Assembly (NCBI GenBank): GCA_029948255.1
Contig: JALIZF010001880.1
Span: forward strand, 992,001 to 1,056,000
Source: Telmatactis stephensoni
Lineage: Eukaryota; Cnidaria; Anthozoa; Actiniaria; Isophelliidae
Direction of reading: 5' to 3'
Length of the DNA stretch: 64,000 bases
Under the pieces are notes generated by a model. That model saw nothing but the letters and a program-made list of their open reading frames with translations, was not told the DNA's origin and did no database searches. The position numbers and the translations under genes were made by a program. Below, piece by piece: positions 1-12,803 of the stretch (its first letter is position 1; every line of letters begins with the position of its first letter).

Positions 1-81
1 AATAAGATTGATGGCCCAAGGTTCATATTATATTCTGTGTATACCAAATAAAATAACTTTGTAACTTCTAATATCCTGCAG

Positions 82-3000
82 ATATTTGGCTGTTTTGCTT
101 TGACTGAACTGGCCCATGGTAGCAACACTAAAGCAATGCAAACTACTGCTACATATGACCCCAAAACAAAGGTATAGTTCTTCAACAAGTAGACTGTACA
201 TGAGATGTGGTATGTAGGTGTTTTCATTTGTATTTGTCTGTGTGCCATAATTTTAATTTGATCTTACAGGAATTTATTCTAAACACGCCACACTTTGAGG
301 CCACAAAAGTCTGGGTTGGAAACCTAGGGAGAACAGCCACCCATGCTGTGGTTTATGCTCAGTTATACACACCCGATGGTGTATGCCATGGTCTTCATTC
401 ATTTGTTGTACAAGTTAGAAGTACCAGAGATCTTCGTTCAAAGCCTGGTGTTACTGTTGGAGATTTGGGGGAAAAGCTTGGGCAGAATTCATTAGATAAT
501 GGGTGAGAAACCAGTCAATTCTTGATCTCATAAAATGTTGGGTCAGTAGGTGATCACTTATGGGGGATGGTTGCTTATTAAGAGAGGCTATGACTATAGT
601 GATTTGAATGGGAAACTCAGGGGTACTTACCATTTACCTGGAAAATCAGATATTTTGATTGGAAAAACAAATGGTATATGTCACTCCAAATGGCAAGTTC
701 CAGAAAACTCGGTCTTCTGATTGAGATTTTTTGTTCTTCTGGTAGACGTATGTACCATTTATTGAAAGTAAGTTTCTCGCCTCTTTATCATTAGCAAACA
801 AATTTCCAGCCAAATGGATTGGCTTGAATGGTAAGCACCCTGCATTTTGGGGGAAACTGGTTGCTTACAAGAGTCTTACAAGAGGTCACCATAATGGGGG
901 ATTCAACTATTTTTATAGAAAATGGATGAAAATGAGTTTCTTCAGCAAGGATACTTCATGATTTAGGACATCACATGCTCACTGTCAAATATTTATTAGA
1001 TTTGTGGCTTTTGACCATGTACGAATCCCAAGACAAAACCTACTGAACAAAGGAGCTGATGTAACTCCTGATGGTAAATATGTCACTCCTTACAAGGATC
1101 CCAGGAAAAGATTTGGTGCGGCACTGGGAGCACTGTCTAGTGGGCGTGTGGGTATAACCAGTATGGCTGTTACGAACCTGAAATTATGTCTACCAATAGC
1201 TATCAGGTATGGCTGGATTTTACACCTTAGACTTAATTAAACCATTTACAATAAGTTGGCACAATATTGTTTTTTGATGTGTGCAGTGGATTTTACTGAG
1301 ACCCTATTTACAATGTTGCTGTGAAAACGCTATAACCTAATACCCTGAAACTCTAGCTGGATATACTTTGTGGCTACAAGCAACATTGTTTAGTGTTGGG
1401 GGATGCAATAACATGAGCTCTAACTGAATAATGTACAATAACACTCTGAATTCACATCATGCTAACAAATAATGGCAAGATTTGTAGCTCAGACACCATT
1501 CTCAATTCAAATTTTAGTTAGAGCCATAGTATTCAACTGGCTTTGAAAGTGTGCTGAATTCCTTTAGAAGCCTTAAGAATTGAACCAGCTGTTCCAAACA
1601 TATATTTGATGCCAAAATTTCCATGTATTTCATTGCAACAATTAGGTACTATCCATGGATGGTACACCTGAACAAGGCCTAATAGACCTATCATGTCAAA
1701 CCTGCAAAGAGCTCTAATTTTAAATGCATTTTGATCATTTCTTTAGATATTCCGCTGTGAGGAGACAGTTTGGGCCACCTGGAGGTGAAGAAATACCTGT
1801 TCTTGAATATCAAATGCAGGTAAATTTTTATTCATCTCTCCATCCTACTATGCATTCCCACTCATCCTTAATTTATCCTTTCCTTTGTCTGCTGATACAA
1901 TTATTTTCCCATACACAGTTACAGCTCAAAATCATCCTACCATCTCATCCAGCTGTTCATTCTCCAATTGTCTCTTGTCTTCTGTCTTTATTTATCAATA
2001 TCATTCACCAATTATAATCCATCTTTCTGTGCTTTATTTTATACCTTTCATCCCTTATTCCTTCCTCCCTCCCTTCCCTTCCATTCCATTCATTTATTCA
2101 TTCATTCATTCATTCACTCTTACATTTACACTAAATTCAATATTTCTAACATTCTCTATTTTTCCTTTATTCCCAGCAATGGAGACTTCTTCCTTTGCTA
2201 TCAGCGACATATGCACTTGCATATTTTGCACGAACCTTCTTTATGGACTTTGTTGAGTTCAACATGAAGATTATGATGGATGATAAAAGTGATCGTCAGG
2301 TAAAAACTCAATCACTTCTAATAGATACAGTCAACCTAGGCTACTATATTGGTCAAAGGATGTATGTTGTGTGGTTCAATTTTATCCTTGGCATAATATT
2401 TTTTCTTTGTTTTTTGTGTATGGTAATGCATGGTAATGAGTCTAAAACAAAGGAAAATAAAACTTGAACCAAGGATAAAATTGAACCAAAACATCTATTA
2501 TCAACCAGAGTGTGTACCACAGAATATCGTATTAGAACATGCGTTATTTAACAAATAGGTTCTGTGATGTTGTGTGACAGTCACGCTGTGCACTGGGCTT
2601 CCTGTGAACGCGTTGGGCGCCTTTTGAAGTGTGTGGCGTCTTGTCAAGTTGGATAGTTTTAGGAGTGTTAGTTTTGGATTAAAAGACAAAAAGGAAAAAC
2701 AACGAGTCATCTTGTATTATCACAATTCCAATTTTCTGTGTCTGTATTTTAATAGATGCACAGATGACGTCAAAATGTGGTGAGAATAAAAATAATTACA
2801 CCATGAGACAAAGTCAAATCACTGTATGTGTACTGTAATCACACACAGTTATTGACCAATCAGAGTGAGCTCGCATAGTATATCAATTAATTCTAATAAT
2901 GTCTTTATAATACACACACAGGCAGAATTGGGTAAAGAAATCCATGCAATATCATCATCGTGTAAGCCATTGGCAGGTTGGGTGGCTAGAGATGCCATAC

Positions 3001-5563
3001 AAGAGTGTAGAGAAGCTTGTGGAGGACATGGCTACCTTGCAGGTATATAAACTCAATATATTATTTGTTGTACAACCAACATCAAGAATTAATACGGAAT
3101 TTGCGCCCGTCAAACCGTGCACAGCTTTCAAAACCGTGTAATACCCTTGCATTTCGTTTTGGTCTTTATTCGCGCTCAAATACCTGCGCGCTCGTATAAT
3201 CTAGTCATTGCTTCTTCTAACAATATTGTTTTCTATCATCAGTTAACCGTCTTGGTGTACTGAGAGATGACAATGATCCTAATTGTACGTATGAAGGTGA
3301 CAATAACATGATTCTTGGACAAACCAGTAACTACTTGCTTGGACTTTTGGAGCTCAGAAATAAAGGTTTGGAAAAAAGAAGCTTTGGGTTTTTGCTAATG
3401 ATAGCCTTATACATGTTCATGTATTTTTGTAGGTATTTCTATATCGTCCCCACTGCACACTGTAGATTATTTGAATGATGCAAATCAGATACTACAACAA
3501 AGGTTTACAGCAAGAACAGAGGAAGAATGTGGCGATCTACAAAGTAAGTAGACTTTCAGTTATTATTTTCTTATTTTATTTTTATCTTTTCTCTTCTTTC
3601 CCTTTCATTTTCTAATTATCCTATCTCATTTTCCTATTTTCCATCGCCTTCCACCCTTTTATTTTTCATTTCATTCATTTTCTGCACTTTCTCACAATTT
3701 TCATTTCTCTTACCCAGCACTTCTGCAAGCCTTCCAATGGCTTGTTTGCTACTTGTGGATTGAAAGTGGAGCAAAATACCAACAACAATTGTCCTTTGGG
3801 AAGGTACAGTTTCACTCCAAGAAAAGTTATTCTTGGTTTTACATCACACTTTTTATTCGCATTCATTTCCTTTTGTTTTCTCATAGGATCCATTCTCAGC
3901 TAAAAATGACAGTCAAGTCTTTTTCTGCCGTTCATTATCGTTGGCTTACATTCAGGTACAAACAAATGTATCTCAAGCAGAATTTTAGATTATCAAGAGG
4001 ACGTGTAAATAGTGTCAGCGCGTTGCCTTGCTAATGGGCTGTTCGCTATTACGGACAGCGGTTACTCAGATACAAGTAGTATATAGTGTGTGATTCAGAC
4101 AGGAAAATCCACATGTGGATCGTGTGGATCTTGTGTAGATCGTGTGGATCCGATGGAGGTACATACATTTTCAGTAAAGTCTTTGTAACTTTTAGCCTAA
4201 GCTGAGTTTTTATATGGAGCGTTTATGGAGGGCTTCAACCATTTCCTTGAGAATGAAAAGATAAAGGTAGCAATCTTGGATGAACAAACAAGCGACGCAA
4301 ATGAAAAATCTTTTGTTCAAGTTCATCCAAGATGGCTGCCGTGACGTCACATGCAACTCAGCGACTGTATTTACAGCTATTTGGCAGTGTGCGTAAATTC
4401 CCCCTTTTTTGCATTTAGTTTCAATATTTCATCATTTCTTTATTTCCAGTGTGAAGTTCTTCGACGTTTCAAAGAAGCGTGCACCAGTGAGGATACACCT
4501 GCAGGATTACGGCCAGTTCTTACAATGATGTGTTCGTTGTACGGTTTGTGGTCTTTAGAGAAACATTTAGCGACTCTTTATGAAGGTAATGACGACACAC
4601 CTAGCCGTTCAAGTACGAATTACGTGACGGGTGTTTACCATTCAAACCAATATATCCGGTTGGAAATTCATTTGCTAATGGAAAAAAGGCGAGAAACTTG
4701 ACTTCCGACAAATGGTAGACGCGTCTACCGGAAGAACCGAAAAGAGCGGGGAAAATGGATTACCTCAATCGGAAGACTGAGCTTTTACGGAACTTTCCAA
4801 TCGTAATGACATATATACCATTTGTTTTACCGACCGAAAATTCTGGTTTTTCAAGTGAAATGGTAGGGACCCCTGCGACACGAGTGAAAATGCATTGCGC
4901 ATGCTCGGATATTCGGCGGAAATTCGTGGACGCGTTCGTGTTTACAAATAAAATAATTTAAAACTTCCGAGTATGCGCGATGCGTTTTTCACCAGTGTCG
5001 ACCCCTGCTTGTTGCATCTGACATTGGGCATTGTCTGCTTTTTCCCTTGTGGGTGAAGGTTAATCGTTCTAATGTTTTCTTTGTTTATCAGGTGGATATT
5101 GTCGTTCAACAAATGATGCTCGTATAGTTAAGAGTGCCATTGTAAACCTGTGCTTTAAGGTGAGTTTTAGTCTTTGGACTTCACTCTCCAACAAGTTGTT
5201 TGGTGCAAATTACCGTTAGTTAGTAAAAAACTCAATCTATGTTCATGTGGATCTCTTTTAGCTCAAGAATGAATCTGTCCTTCTCGCTGATGCTTTAGCT
5301 CCCCCAGACTTCATTCTTAATTCACCCATTGGTCTAAGCGATGGCCAGGTTTGTAACTTGGAATGATGCTAGCCGATTTGATGATGATGATGATGATGAA
5401 ACGATAAATAATTAATCATGCATTTTATTTACCGATTTATTCCCAGGCACACAAGAATCTCTACGAAGCCATCATGTCAGATCCCAACAGCACAAAACGT
5501 GTCTCATGGTGGAAAGAATGTAGAAAGATTCCGGTTATCAAGAGCACTAGAAGCAAGCTGTAA
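82..5563 (+). CDS. ACOX3: Peroxisomal acyl-CoA oxidase, ACOX3-like (5' end outside window)
   Basis: Flavin-dependent oxidase that introduces the trans-2 double bond into (branched-chain) acyl-CoAs in the peroxisome, passing electrons to O2 to give H2O2. Fourteen exons join in one frame: 82-171, 270-502, 1000-1206, 1747-1819, 2177-2299, 2922-3042, 3243-3365, 3433-3543, 3718-3803, 3887-3955, 4450-4585, 5092-5159, 5262-5348, 5447-5563; all have GT-AG borders and compatible phases, 547 codons plus stop. Diagnostic segments seen: [16 protein letters not shown] in the first exon, [14 protein letters not shown] in the third, [12 protein letters not shown] followed by [21 protein letters not shown] across exons 6-7, and a C-terminal S-K-L, the canonical PTS1 peroxisome import signal. 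The match follows vertebrate ACOX3 more closely than ACOX1 as I recall them. Roughly the first 150 residues lie upstream of the window. No frame breaks seen. Confidence 0.95.
617..840 (-). repeat. MITE of the TTACCATTT family, copy 1 (ACOX3 intron)
   Basis: An inverted-repeat element with GGTACTTACCATTT at the left and AATGGTAAGCACC at the right, and internal AAATGGT/ACCATTT motifs. Related copies, in the opposite orientation, lie at 4628-4867 and 32718-32990. No coding capacity. Confidence 0.6.
2500..2890. repeat. Dispersed non-coding repeat in ACOX3 intron
   Basis: This stretch contains a block (from about 2745) reading GATGCACAGATGACGTCA and then, from about 2826, TGTACTGTAATCACACACAG followed by ACCAATCA. 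Both blocks recur in TRAF-C intron 2 (about 25119-25410), so it is an interspersed element. No gene is visible. Confidence 0.5.
4262..4350 (+). repeat. Short hairpin repeat with AAGATGGCTGCC / TGACGTCA motifs, copy 1
   Basis: Starts TTGGATGAACAAACAA and ends TTCATCCAAGATGGCTGCC followed by GTGACGTCAC. GGATGAAC and GTTCATCC are complementary ends. A second copy in the opposite orientation lies at about 31512-31628. It carries a YY1-like core and a CRE-like palindrome. Confidence 0.5.
4628..4867 (+). repeat. MITE of the TTACCATTT family, copy 2 (ACOX3 intron)
   Basis: Begins GGGTGTTTACCATTC and ends AAATGGTAGGG. The interior (GGAAGAACCGAAAAGAGCGGG, AATCGGAAGACTGAGC and similar) aligns closely with the copy at 32718-32990. 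Non-coding. Confidence 0.7.
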
Positions 5564-6430
5564 ACTCGCCGCGTTACACTATGGACACGCTGTTAATACG
5601 GAAACGTAACAAAGAAGGCTTGAATATTGTGAATCTTACGTTGAAGATACATTCGATGAAATTTTTAATGAAGCCAATACACAACCAATTTTTAGATTTA
5701 ATATTATCTAACCATTTTATTATCCTAGCGTATGTAAAAAGGAAAGAGAACTCAGATTCAGCCGTGTCACCTGCGCAGGCGCGCGCTTTTGTTAAAGTCG
5801 CGCATTGGAAAGCTGAGAAGGCCCTGGGAACGAGGATGCTGTACTGTGTACTCGGCTAGGCCGTCCTGTATTCACCACAATTCAAATATGGAATTATCAA
5901 GTTGTTAGCAATTTATTCTATTTATCATCATGTATGCCTTTTTAGAAGCATTAAATATATACTTGAATATGAAAGTGTTAGCATAAATAACTTGAATATG
6001 AAACTATTAGCATGGATGACAAATAAAATAATTCAAAAATTCCAGTTTTTGATTTTAAAGTTTTCTATCAATATTTACTTGATGAAGTCATCATTTTGGC
6101 ATTGCATTACTTTTAGACCATGATTTCAGAGGATATTTAATTTTGTGGTTTTTTTTGTTTTATCAGAATTGGAATACTTTCTGGTGTTTTGAGATGTTTC
6201 CGAGGAAACATTCTTTTGTATTGAAATCAATCGAACGTCATTAATTTGACATCTTTGGAATGTCAAAACAAACTGCAACCGTCTTCAGAAATTGCTATAA
6301 ATAATATACACTTACACACTAGTCTCAAATGTGTAATTTTGTGTTTTACTGATGCAATGCAAACGCTTACAATTGCTAACTGAACTGTAGTTACACTATA
6401 TACCCTATATACTTTTAACCCGGTGCACAT
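5564..6430. other. Intergenic: ACOX3 3' flank
   Basis: Between the ACOX3 stop codon and the promoter block of TRAF-A. Holds the ACOX3 3' untranslated region; a candidate AATAAA lies near 6022. A GC-rich patch CCTGCGCAGGCGCGCGC occurs near 5770. No other gene is seen. Confidence 0.5.
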
Positions 6431-6438
6431 CGAAATCT

Positions 6439-6607
6439 GATTGGCTATATATGGTATCATCCAGTTATGATGCAATTCTATCAAGCGTTTTGATTGGTTG
6501 GTTCAATTCTGTAGCAGGTGCATGTACAAAAGATCTCGATATTTTTATTAATCTCTACATTTTGAAGACCTGATGAATTTTAGACTTCGTCTACTATCTC
6601 AGTGAAA
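6439..6607 (+). promoter_or_regulatory. TRAF-A promoter block with two inverted CCAAT boxes
   Basis: GATTGGC at 6439-6445 and GATTGGTTGG at 6492-6501 (ATTGG is CCAAT on the other strand), then AGCAGGTGCATG, ATCTCGAT and TTTGAAGAC before the ATG at 6608. The same ordered motifs sit at nearly the same distance from the start codon in TRAF-B, C and D, although the gene bodies have diverged. CCAAT boxes are classical NF-Y sites; the function is inferred. Confidence 0.6.
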
Positions 6608-9600
6608 ATGGTTGATGTGGAAGCGAACTTTAGTCAACAAATACAAGACAGTAAAAGAAATTCACTTGATAACGAAAATGAGGTCAGTTTGATTTGACTT
6701 GTTAAACTTTTTCCTAAAACTGTTTAACTCATTTTGTGTTATTTACAGGGTAGATATGAACTGTAATTATTCTTAAGAACTACAGTTATACTTAATGCTT
6801 CTTTAAGCAATTTTTTTCCAAAGAAGAAGACTATTTACCAAAGAAGAAGTCTATTTTAGTTTCAAAAAACATTTTGAGACGTCGAACGTCTGCTTGTGAA
6901 TTTTTTTCTTTGCATTAGTTTTCAAATACCTAAACATTAAGTTCAAACCTGGTAAACAATTAGATTTATGAAGTCGATCGGAACATAAATTAGCTACAGA
7001 TTTGCATGAGAAAATTATGCATGAAAGACTTTGCTTGAAAAAGATTTTAATTGCCAAAAACTATAGGAAACTTTGTACTGGATACTTAAAATTTAAGTAT
7101 TTCTTACACTGCTGTTGCAGAGATATTCATGTTTTTTTTCTCCTTATTTTTCATCGTTTTCTTATGAGTCATCTCAACTATTCAAGACCTAATTCAATTC
7201 ATTCTACACTCGAATTTAAAATACTCAGTATGCAAATGAAAACGTTTGATTTTTTCTATAGAATGAAAATGAGAACAAGAACGAAACTTTGGAAGACGAC
7301 ACTCAACAGCACTCCGATAATGAGGTACACAGGGAAAATATTTTTAATTGTCTCGCTTGTTTAATTCGGTACGTGCTTAAAAATTTCACGTATGGCCTTA
7401 GCTGTCCGGTAGAATGTGTGTTTCCCGGCGAGAAATATTCGCTACACAAATCATGCATGTTACAATTTTCCCCGCGAAATTTGACAATTTCAAGCAATTT
7501 CAGTTTTCGCATAAACAATTTACAATACTGTGTACAAAAGCTGTAAAACGTACAAGATGCTACACGTAACGTTTCACGCGTACGTAAGTAACGTTTGATG
7601 CGTAAGTAATTAACGTTTCCTGCTCACCTAATTAACGTTTCGTGCGTGCTTAATTAATGTTTCATGCGTAACGTGATTAACTTTTCATGCGTACGTAATT
7701 AACGTTTCATGCGTACGTAATTAACATTCCGTGCATTCGTAATTAACGTCTCATGCGTACCATAATTAACGTTCCATGCGTATTACGTAATTAACGTTTC
7801 ATGCGTACGTAATTAACGTCTCATGCGTACCATAATTAACGTTCCATGCGTATTACGTAATTAACGTTTCATGCGTACGTAATTAACGTTCCGTGCGTAA
7901 GTACGTAATTAACGTTCTGTACGTGCATGCGTAATTAACGTTTCATACGTACTGTAATTAACGTTCCATGCGTACGTAATTAATTGTTTCACGCGCGGCA
8001 GTTTTGTTTCTTACAACGACGTTTTCGGTCGATTCTCTTGTTGGGGCTTATCTCTAACTATGTATATTAATTCATTATGTACAGAGGACGTGTTTTTTCT
8101 TACATTTTTAGGAAAAAGTGTCTACTGGCTGTCAAAGTCCAACTGGAAGTACCCACTCTAGTGACGACGAGCCTGCAGAAGCTCCTTCTTTGACGGAACC
8201 ATTTCCATTCAGCAAGCTGTTAATTTACCCCCTTCAAAAGATTTATACATGCGTTAAGTGCAAGGAAATACTTCGTGAACCAGTAAAGATAAAAGCATGT
8301 GAACATCGATTGTGTTATCAATGCTATGAAGATGTTAGGAGGTAGGTAGGTAGGTAGGTAGATGAGTGGGTGGGTAAACAAGTTAGTGGTTGGTGGTTGG
8401 ATGGAAGGTTATGTGGATGGTGAATAAGTGAGTAGGCTGTGGTGGTGGGTGAATGCGGAGCAGATGGGCGAATTAGCGTTGATAAGTGGGTGCATGGTTG
8501 AAGGTCTTGTGTGGGTTGGTGTGTGTGTTGGAAAGTGGGTGGGTGGGTGGCTGTTGGACTAGGTCGATGGCAAGTGAGTGGGTAGTGGTTATAATTATAG
8601 GCAAATGCGGGGTAGGTGGGTGAATGATGGATTTGATGGCTGGTAAAGTGTGTGTTGGTGGGTGGGTGAGTTGGTGGGTGGTGGACTAGTTCGATGGTAA
8701 GCGGTGAATGAGTGATGGTTGTGGGTGAATGCGAGGTAGGTGGGCGAATTAATGGGTAATCGTTGGTACGTCAGCGTGCAGTTGATGGTCTTGGGTGATA
8801 AAGTGTGTGGGTTGGTGTGTTGATGAGTGAGTGAGCGAGTGAGTGGGTGGATGGGTAGGTGGATGGATTAGTGTGTAATTGCTTTTAAGCGAGTGCGTGA
8901 TTGAGGGCCTTGAGTGGCTAAGGGTGTGGATCGTGGTGGGTTGATGAGTGAGTTATGATGGGGGAAAGAGTCGACCAAATGCTGTTCACATCGATCTGAC
9001 AATACTAATGAGACAACACTATATTATTATTATTATATATATTATATTTATATTATTATTATTATTATATTATTATATTATTATATTATTTATTATACTA
9101 ATGTTTCACAGCGGATCAGGACGGTGTCCAAATGATCAAATGGAACTAAGAGACAGAAAACCTGTAAGCAACATTCTCTCTCTTTGTCTTTGGGTTATTA
9201 CTTTCCTTTATTCTCGTGTATCCTTATTTTCTTCTTGTTCAAATCAGTATTGATTTTTTTTACAGCGTATTGACCAGAACTTCAAGAAAGAGATCGAGAA
9301 ACTGGAAGTGAAATGCAAGCAAAGTGAACAAGGTTGCAAATGGGAAGGATCGATACAGGAATATCCGGTGAGAGAAAGAAGTTTTGCTTTTAAATAAACA
9401 CCCGCATTTGTTCTATCAAACACAGATCTAGAGAGTAAAGCAAAAAATGTCTTACACACTTCTTGTTCTTTGTCGTCCCCATTTTTTGTTGCTTATTCTT
9501 TGGATACCATTGGGATCCGGATGGACGTATTGTATAACGACCTGGGAAGCCTTCCGGAAATAGAGAACTCGCCTCATGATCAAACGTTAGGTTTCACAAA

Positions 9601-11751
9601 ATGAAATTGTTTCCGTGCTAGGGTCATGTGGAATTCTGCAATTACAATGACATGGTCTGCATCTGCGGCGCTGTGTTTCCCAAACGTTTCATGCAGAAAC
9701 ATCGTGATAAAGAATGTGGTAAAGAACTTATCGAGTGTGAACACTGCAGGGAGGAGATTCCTAGAGAAATGAAGAAGGTACGATTGATTACCAAGTCAGA
9801 AATAGCCTTCTTTTACAAGAAACTAACATGTTTTTGCAATCTAGAATCATCTCGGTGAGTGCTCAAAACTTCCTCTTCTCTGCCCCAACAAGTGTGACAA
9901 AGATTTTACGATTCCAAGAGATGAGGTAAAAATATTTTGAAAACAAAATTGAATTGTCAGTAAGTTAATTCCCGTTAATTCTTTTAGATTGACAAGCACA
10001 TTGAGACTGTATGTCCTCGTACTAAGATTATGTGCGAGTTTGAAGACGTTGGATGCTCTCATAAAGTAAGTTAGTTATTGGAATCATAGTTACCTTACTC
10101 CACCTCCCACTGACTAGCTCGCCCTTTGACTAGGCACAACGTGACACCCCTGATCACACCCTTATGAGTAGGTACATGGCTACACCCCTGACCTCGCCCT
10201 TTGACTAGACAAATTGTAACCCCTGACCACACCCTTATGCCCTGACCTCGCTCTTTGACAAACATATCGTGAAACCCCCTGACCTCGCCCTCTGACTAGG
10301 CACTTGGTTACATTCTTGACCTCGCCCTTTGACAAGGTACATCGTGACACCCCCCGACCACGCCCTAAGGGCATGATTACACCTCTGACTACTTCCTATG
10401 TGGGAACAGACTTTCGTTGATGATAGTCAGCATGGGCTTTAGTATTTAATCAAACACGATTTCAACTTTGTTACCTAACAGGCTTCTCGAGAAAGAATGA
10501 CAAGACACTACATAAAGGAAATAACCACCCACGTCAAGTTAATCCACAACCAAGAGTCCCAACATGATCAGCTGTTAAACAAGTTTCTCCAGAAACTCAT
10601 TGAGCACGAGAATATGATTAGTTCAGAAAATGAACGTATAGCAAACCTGGAGAAAATCGCGCATTGTCAAGTGATCTGGAAAATTGAAGACTATTCAGGG
10701 TAATTAAGATAGAGATGGGTTAAATAGTACTTGGCATTAAGCAACTCATCTCCTAGACCTACTGCTAACCTTTTCCACCAAAATAAAGCCTGTTTGACGA
10801 TTTATTATTCATTTTAACCATCAGCAAATTGAAGCAAGCCAAGGCGGGGAATGGCGAAACTCTCTTTCATCCTCCTTTTACAACCAGTAAACATGGCTAC
10901 CGTCTCAGTGCTTCTGTATGTCTCAATGGTGACGGGAAAGGCAAAGGAAGTCACATGTCGGTCTTCCTGTGTATTCATAAAGGTGGGTGTCGATGAAATA
11001 TAATTTTGACTTTATTTTGCATGACCTAACGTGACGTGATATTACGTGACGTTACATAACATTTATATTATGACGTGATATGATATAACATGACAATATA
11101 GATGTGACTTTGATATAACGTGACATGTTAGACATGACAAGCGACATGGTGCGAGATGACGGATGTAACGTGACACAACGTGATTTAACGTTATTATGTC
11201 AAAACACATGACATGACATAAGATAACATGACGTAACGTGACAATGACATGAAATGACATGAGATAACGTGACACTGACATGACGTGACGTGACATGACA
11301 CGACATGACATAGCGTGACACTGACATGACGTGACATGACATGACACGACATAACGTGACACTGATATGACATGACGTGATATTAACTGATTAAATAAAC
11401 CAAATCATTTAGACTTGCCTGGTCTGAACTTCATAAGTTAATTTAACTTTTGCAGGTGATTACGATGTCTTCCTCAAGTGGCCGTTCGATACCCGAGTAC
11501 AATTCACCTTACTGGACCAAAACGAACATCTCAATGAACGCAAACACATCAAACTTTGCATCAAACCCAATCCATCACCAGACAACGACAAATTCTTAGG
11601 CAGACCTGCAGCAGACAAGAATGCCAGCTTTGGACTCACCACGTTTGCCAAACACGATGAAATCGAGTCAGGAAATTACATCAAAGACAACACGATTTTG
11701 TTGAAGATTTCTGTTGACTGTCATGGGACGGATGCTGCTTTACTAGCATAA
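6608..11751 (+). CDS. TRAF-like adaptor / RING E3 ligase, paralogue A
   Basis: TNF-receptor-associated-factor family protein, expected to link receptor tails to ubiquitin-dependent NF-kB/JNK signalling. Eleven exons: 6608-6682, 7262-7324, 8112-8341, 9112-9163, 9266-9367, 9622-9777, 9845-9925, 9988-10065, 10482-10699, 10825-10982, 11456-11751; about 502 aa, uninterrupted. Order of domains: acidic/Asn-rich leader (1-60); RING at about 93-131 with C-x2-C, CEHRLCYQC and CPND, i.e. the C3HC3D pattern typical of TRAFs; TRAF-type zinc fingers over exons 5-8 (about 140-279; CEHC, CPNKCDK, CEFEDVGCSHK); a heptad-like helical segment in exon 9; MATH/TRAF-C from VIWKIEDYSG to the end. The start is the first ATG after the shared promoter block; paralogues C and D start MVD as well. 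AATAAA at 11825-11830 is the likely poly(A) signal. Exact orthology to vertebrate TRAF1-7 cannot be assigned by eye. Confidence 0.93.
7560..7990. repeat. Minisatellite, about 22 bp, TAATTAACGTTTCATGCGTACG-like unit
   Basis: About 18 imperfect tandem copies of a unit built from ACGTAATTAACGTT and TCATGCGT. The unit is rich in self-complementary ACGT, TTAA and GCGTACG(C) motifs. Located in TRAF-A intron 2. Confidence 0.85.
8342..9105. repeat. GGTGGGT-rich degenerate repeat followed by (TTA)n, TRAF-A intron 3
   Basis: Starts directly at the splice donor as GTAGGTAGGTAGG and continues as degenerate G/T-rich repeats to about 8960. A (TTA)n run follows at about 9009-9102, next to the acceptor at 9111. 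Confidence 0.75.
10092..10392. repeat. Degenerate tandem repeat TGACCTCGCCCTTTGAC, TRAF-A intron 8
   Basis: Repeated TGACC(T/A)C(G/A)CCCTTTGACTAGGCAC-like units. Antisense open frames here are repeat artefacts. Confidence 0.7.
11025..11385. repeat. Degenerate tandem repeat TGACATGACGTGA, TRAF-A intron 10
   Basis: Many diverged copies of TGACATGACGTGACA-like units. Open frames on the minus strand are artefacts of the repeat. Confidence 0.8.
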
Positions 11752-12640
11752 CAATATCAACTCCTAAAACTAACTTTAGTTTAAGTTTAGTAAACCTTTT
11801 GCAATTTTTGAGTATGTCATGCGGAATAAAGTTTATAAACATTAGATTTTCAACAAGTTTAATTACAAATAAATTTTACGCCTTTTAGTTTCTATAGAAT
11901 TTACGTTTGCTTAAAAGTCTTCATCTCCATTGTATTTGTATTTTACCCTTAATTTAGTGGTCAAACTACAAGACACCCAATTTTGCACTTTTTCTTTTTA
12001 CAAACAAGTAACATGAAACGTTAGGTATAAGAATATAAAAGCAAATATCACTCAATCAATCGCTTACTTTCAGTCCTGAGAGCGTCCATGGATATGATAC
12101 TTCTGTGCTCTCAAGAATGCTATAACTTTAAGCATTGTAATTTGGAAATGCCGAGTGATAGATGTTAATTGTGAAAATGCTAAGAATCTCACCCTACGCG
12201 TGTAACTTGAATTGTTAACCATAGATTGTTAAACTTGAATTTCACCAATAAGTATTTATAAATTTTATTTAGTGGTTAGTGAAAGGTTATAAACATTCTT
12301 GTAAACATTAAAAAAAAATGTAACTGTCTTCAAGAAATGTCTGTAAGTATATATTAACTATTAACAATTATATATAATACTACGAAATAAACAGCCATGC
12401 ATACAAATGATGAGAAATCTAAAAATATCTTACTATCGATGATATGGTGTTTATAAAGATAGCCATTCATATCACTCACTGTTTCAATGATCCAGCTGAG
12501 CTAGATAGCCTGAATTCAAGAGTTAGGATTTCATACTGATAAAATTACGCCTGTTGTTACGAACTCACAAAAGTTTTCTTGCGAATTGCAAGTGTTTACT
12601 TTATTAAAAAAAAACTAAAAAATAAAGAAAATCACTTCCA
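11752..12640. other. Intergenic between TRAF-A and TRAF-B
   Basis: AT-rich; holds the TRAF-A 3' untranslated region and otherwise nothing recognisable before the TRAF-B promoter block. Confidence 0.5.
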
Positions 12641-12647
12641 GGACTGT

Positions 12648-12803
12648 GATTGGCTACCTAGCAGCATCACGTGATACTAGATTCTGACTTTTGATTGGTT
12701 GGTTTTGTGGCAGGTGCACCGACAGCAGATCTCGATCATTTTTTCGACCTTTAGTTTGAAGACTCTGAATTTTTAAACTTTCTCATATACTACTGCAATA
12801 AGA
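12648..12803 (+). promoter_or_regulatory. TRAF-B promoter block with two inverted CCAAT boxes
   Basis: GATTGGC at 12648-12654, then ATCACGTGAT (an E-box palindrome) at about 12666, then GATTGGTTGG at 12693-12702, GGCAGGTGCA, ATCTCGAT and TTTGAAGAC. The ATG is at 12804, 111 bp after the second box, against 116-121 bp in the other paralogues. Confidence 0.6.

Noticed and set aside
7560..7990. CRISPR-like regular repeat
   Set aside because: Units are directly adjacent and there are no unique spacers; this is eukaryotic DNA and a minisatellite.
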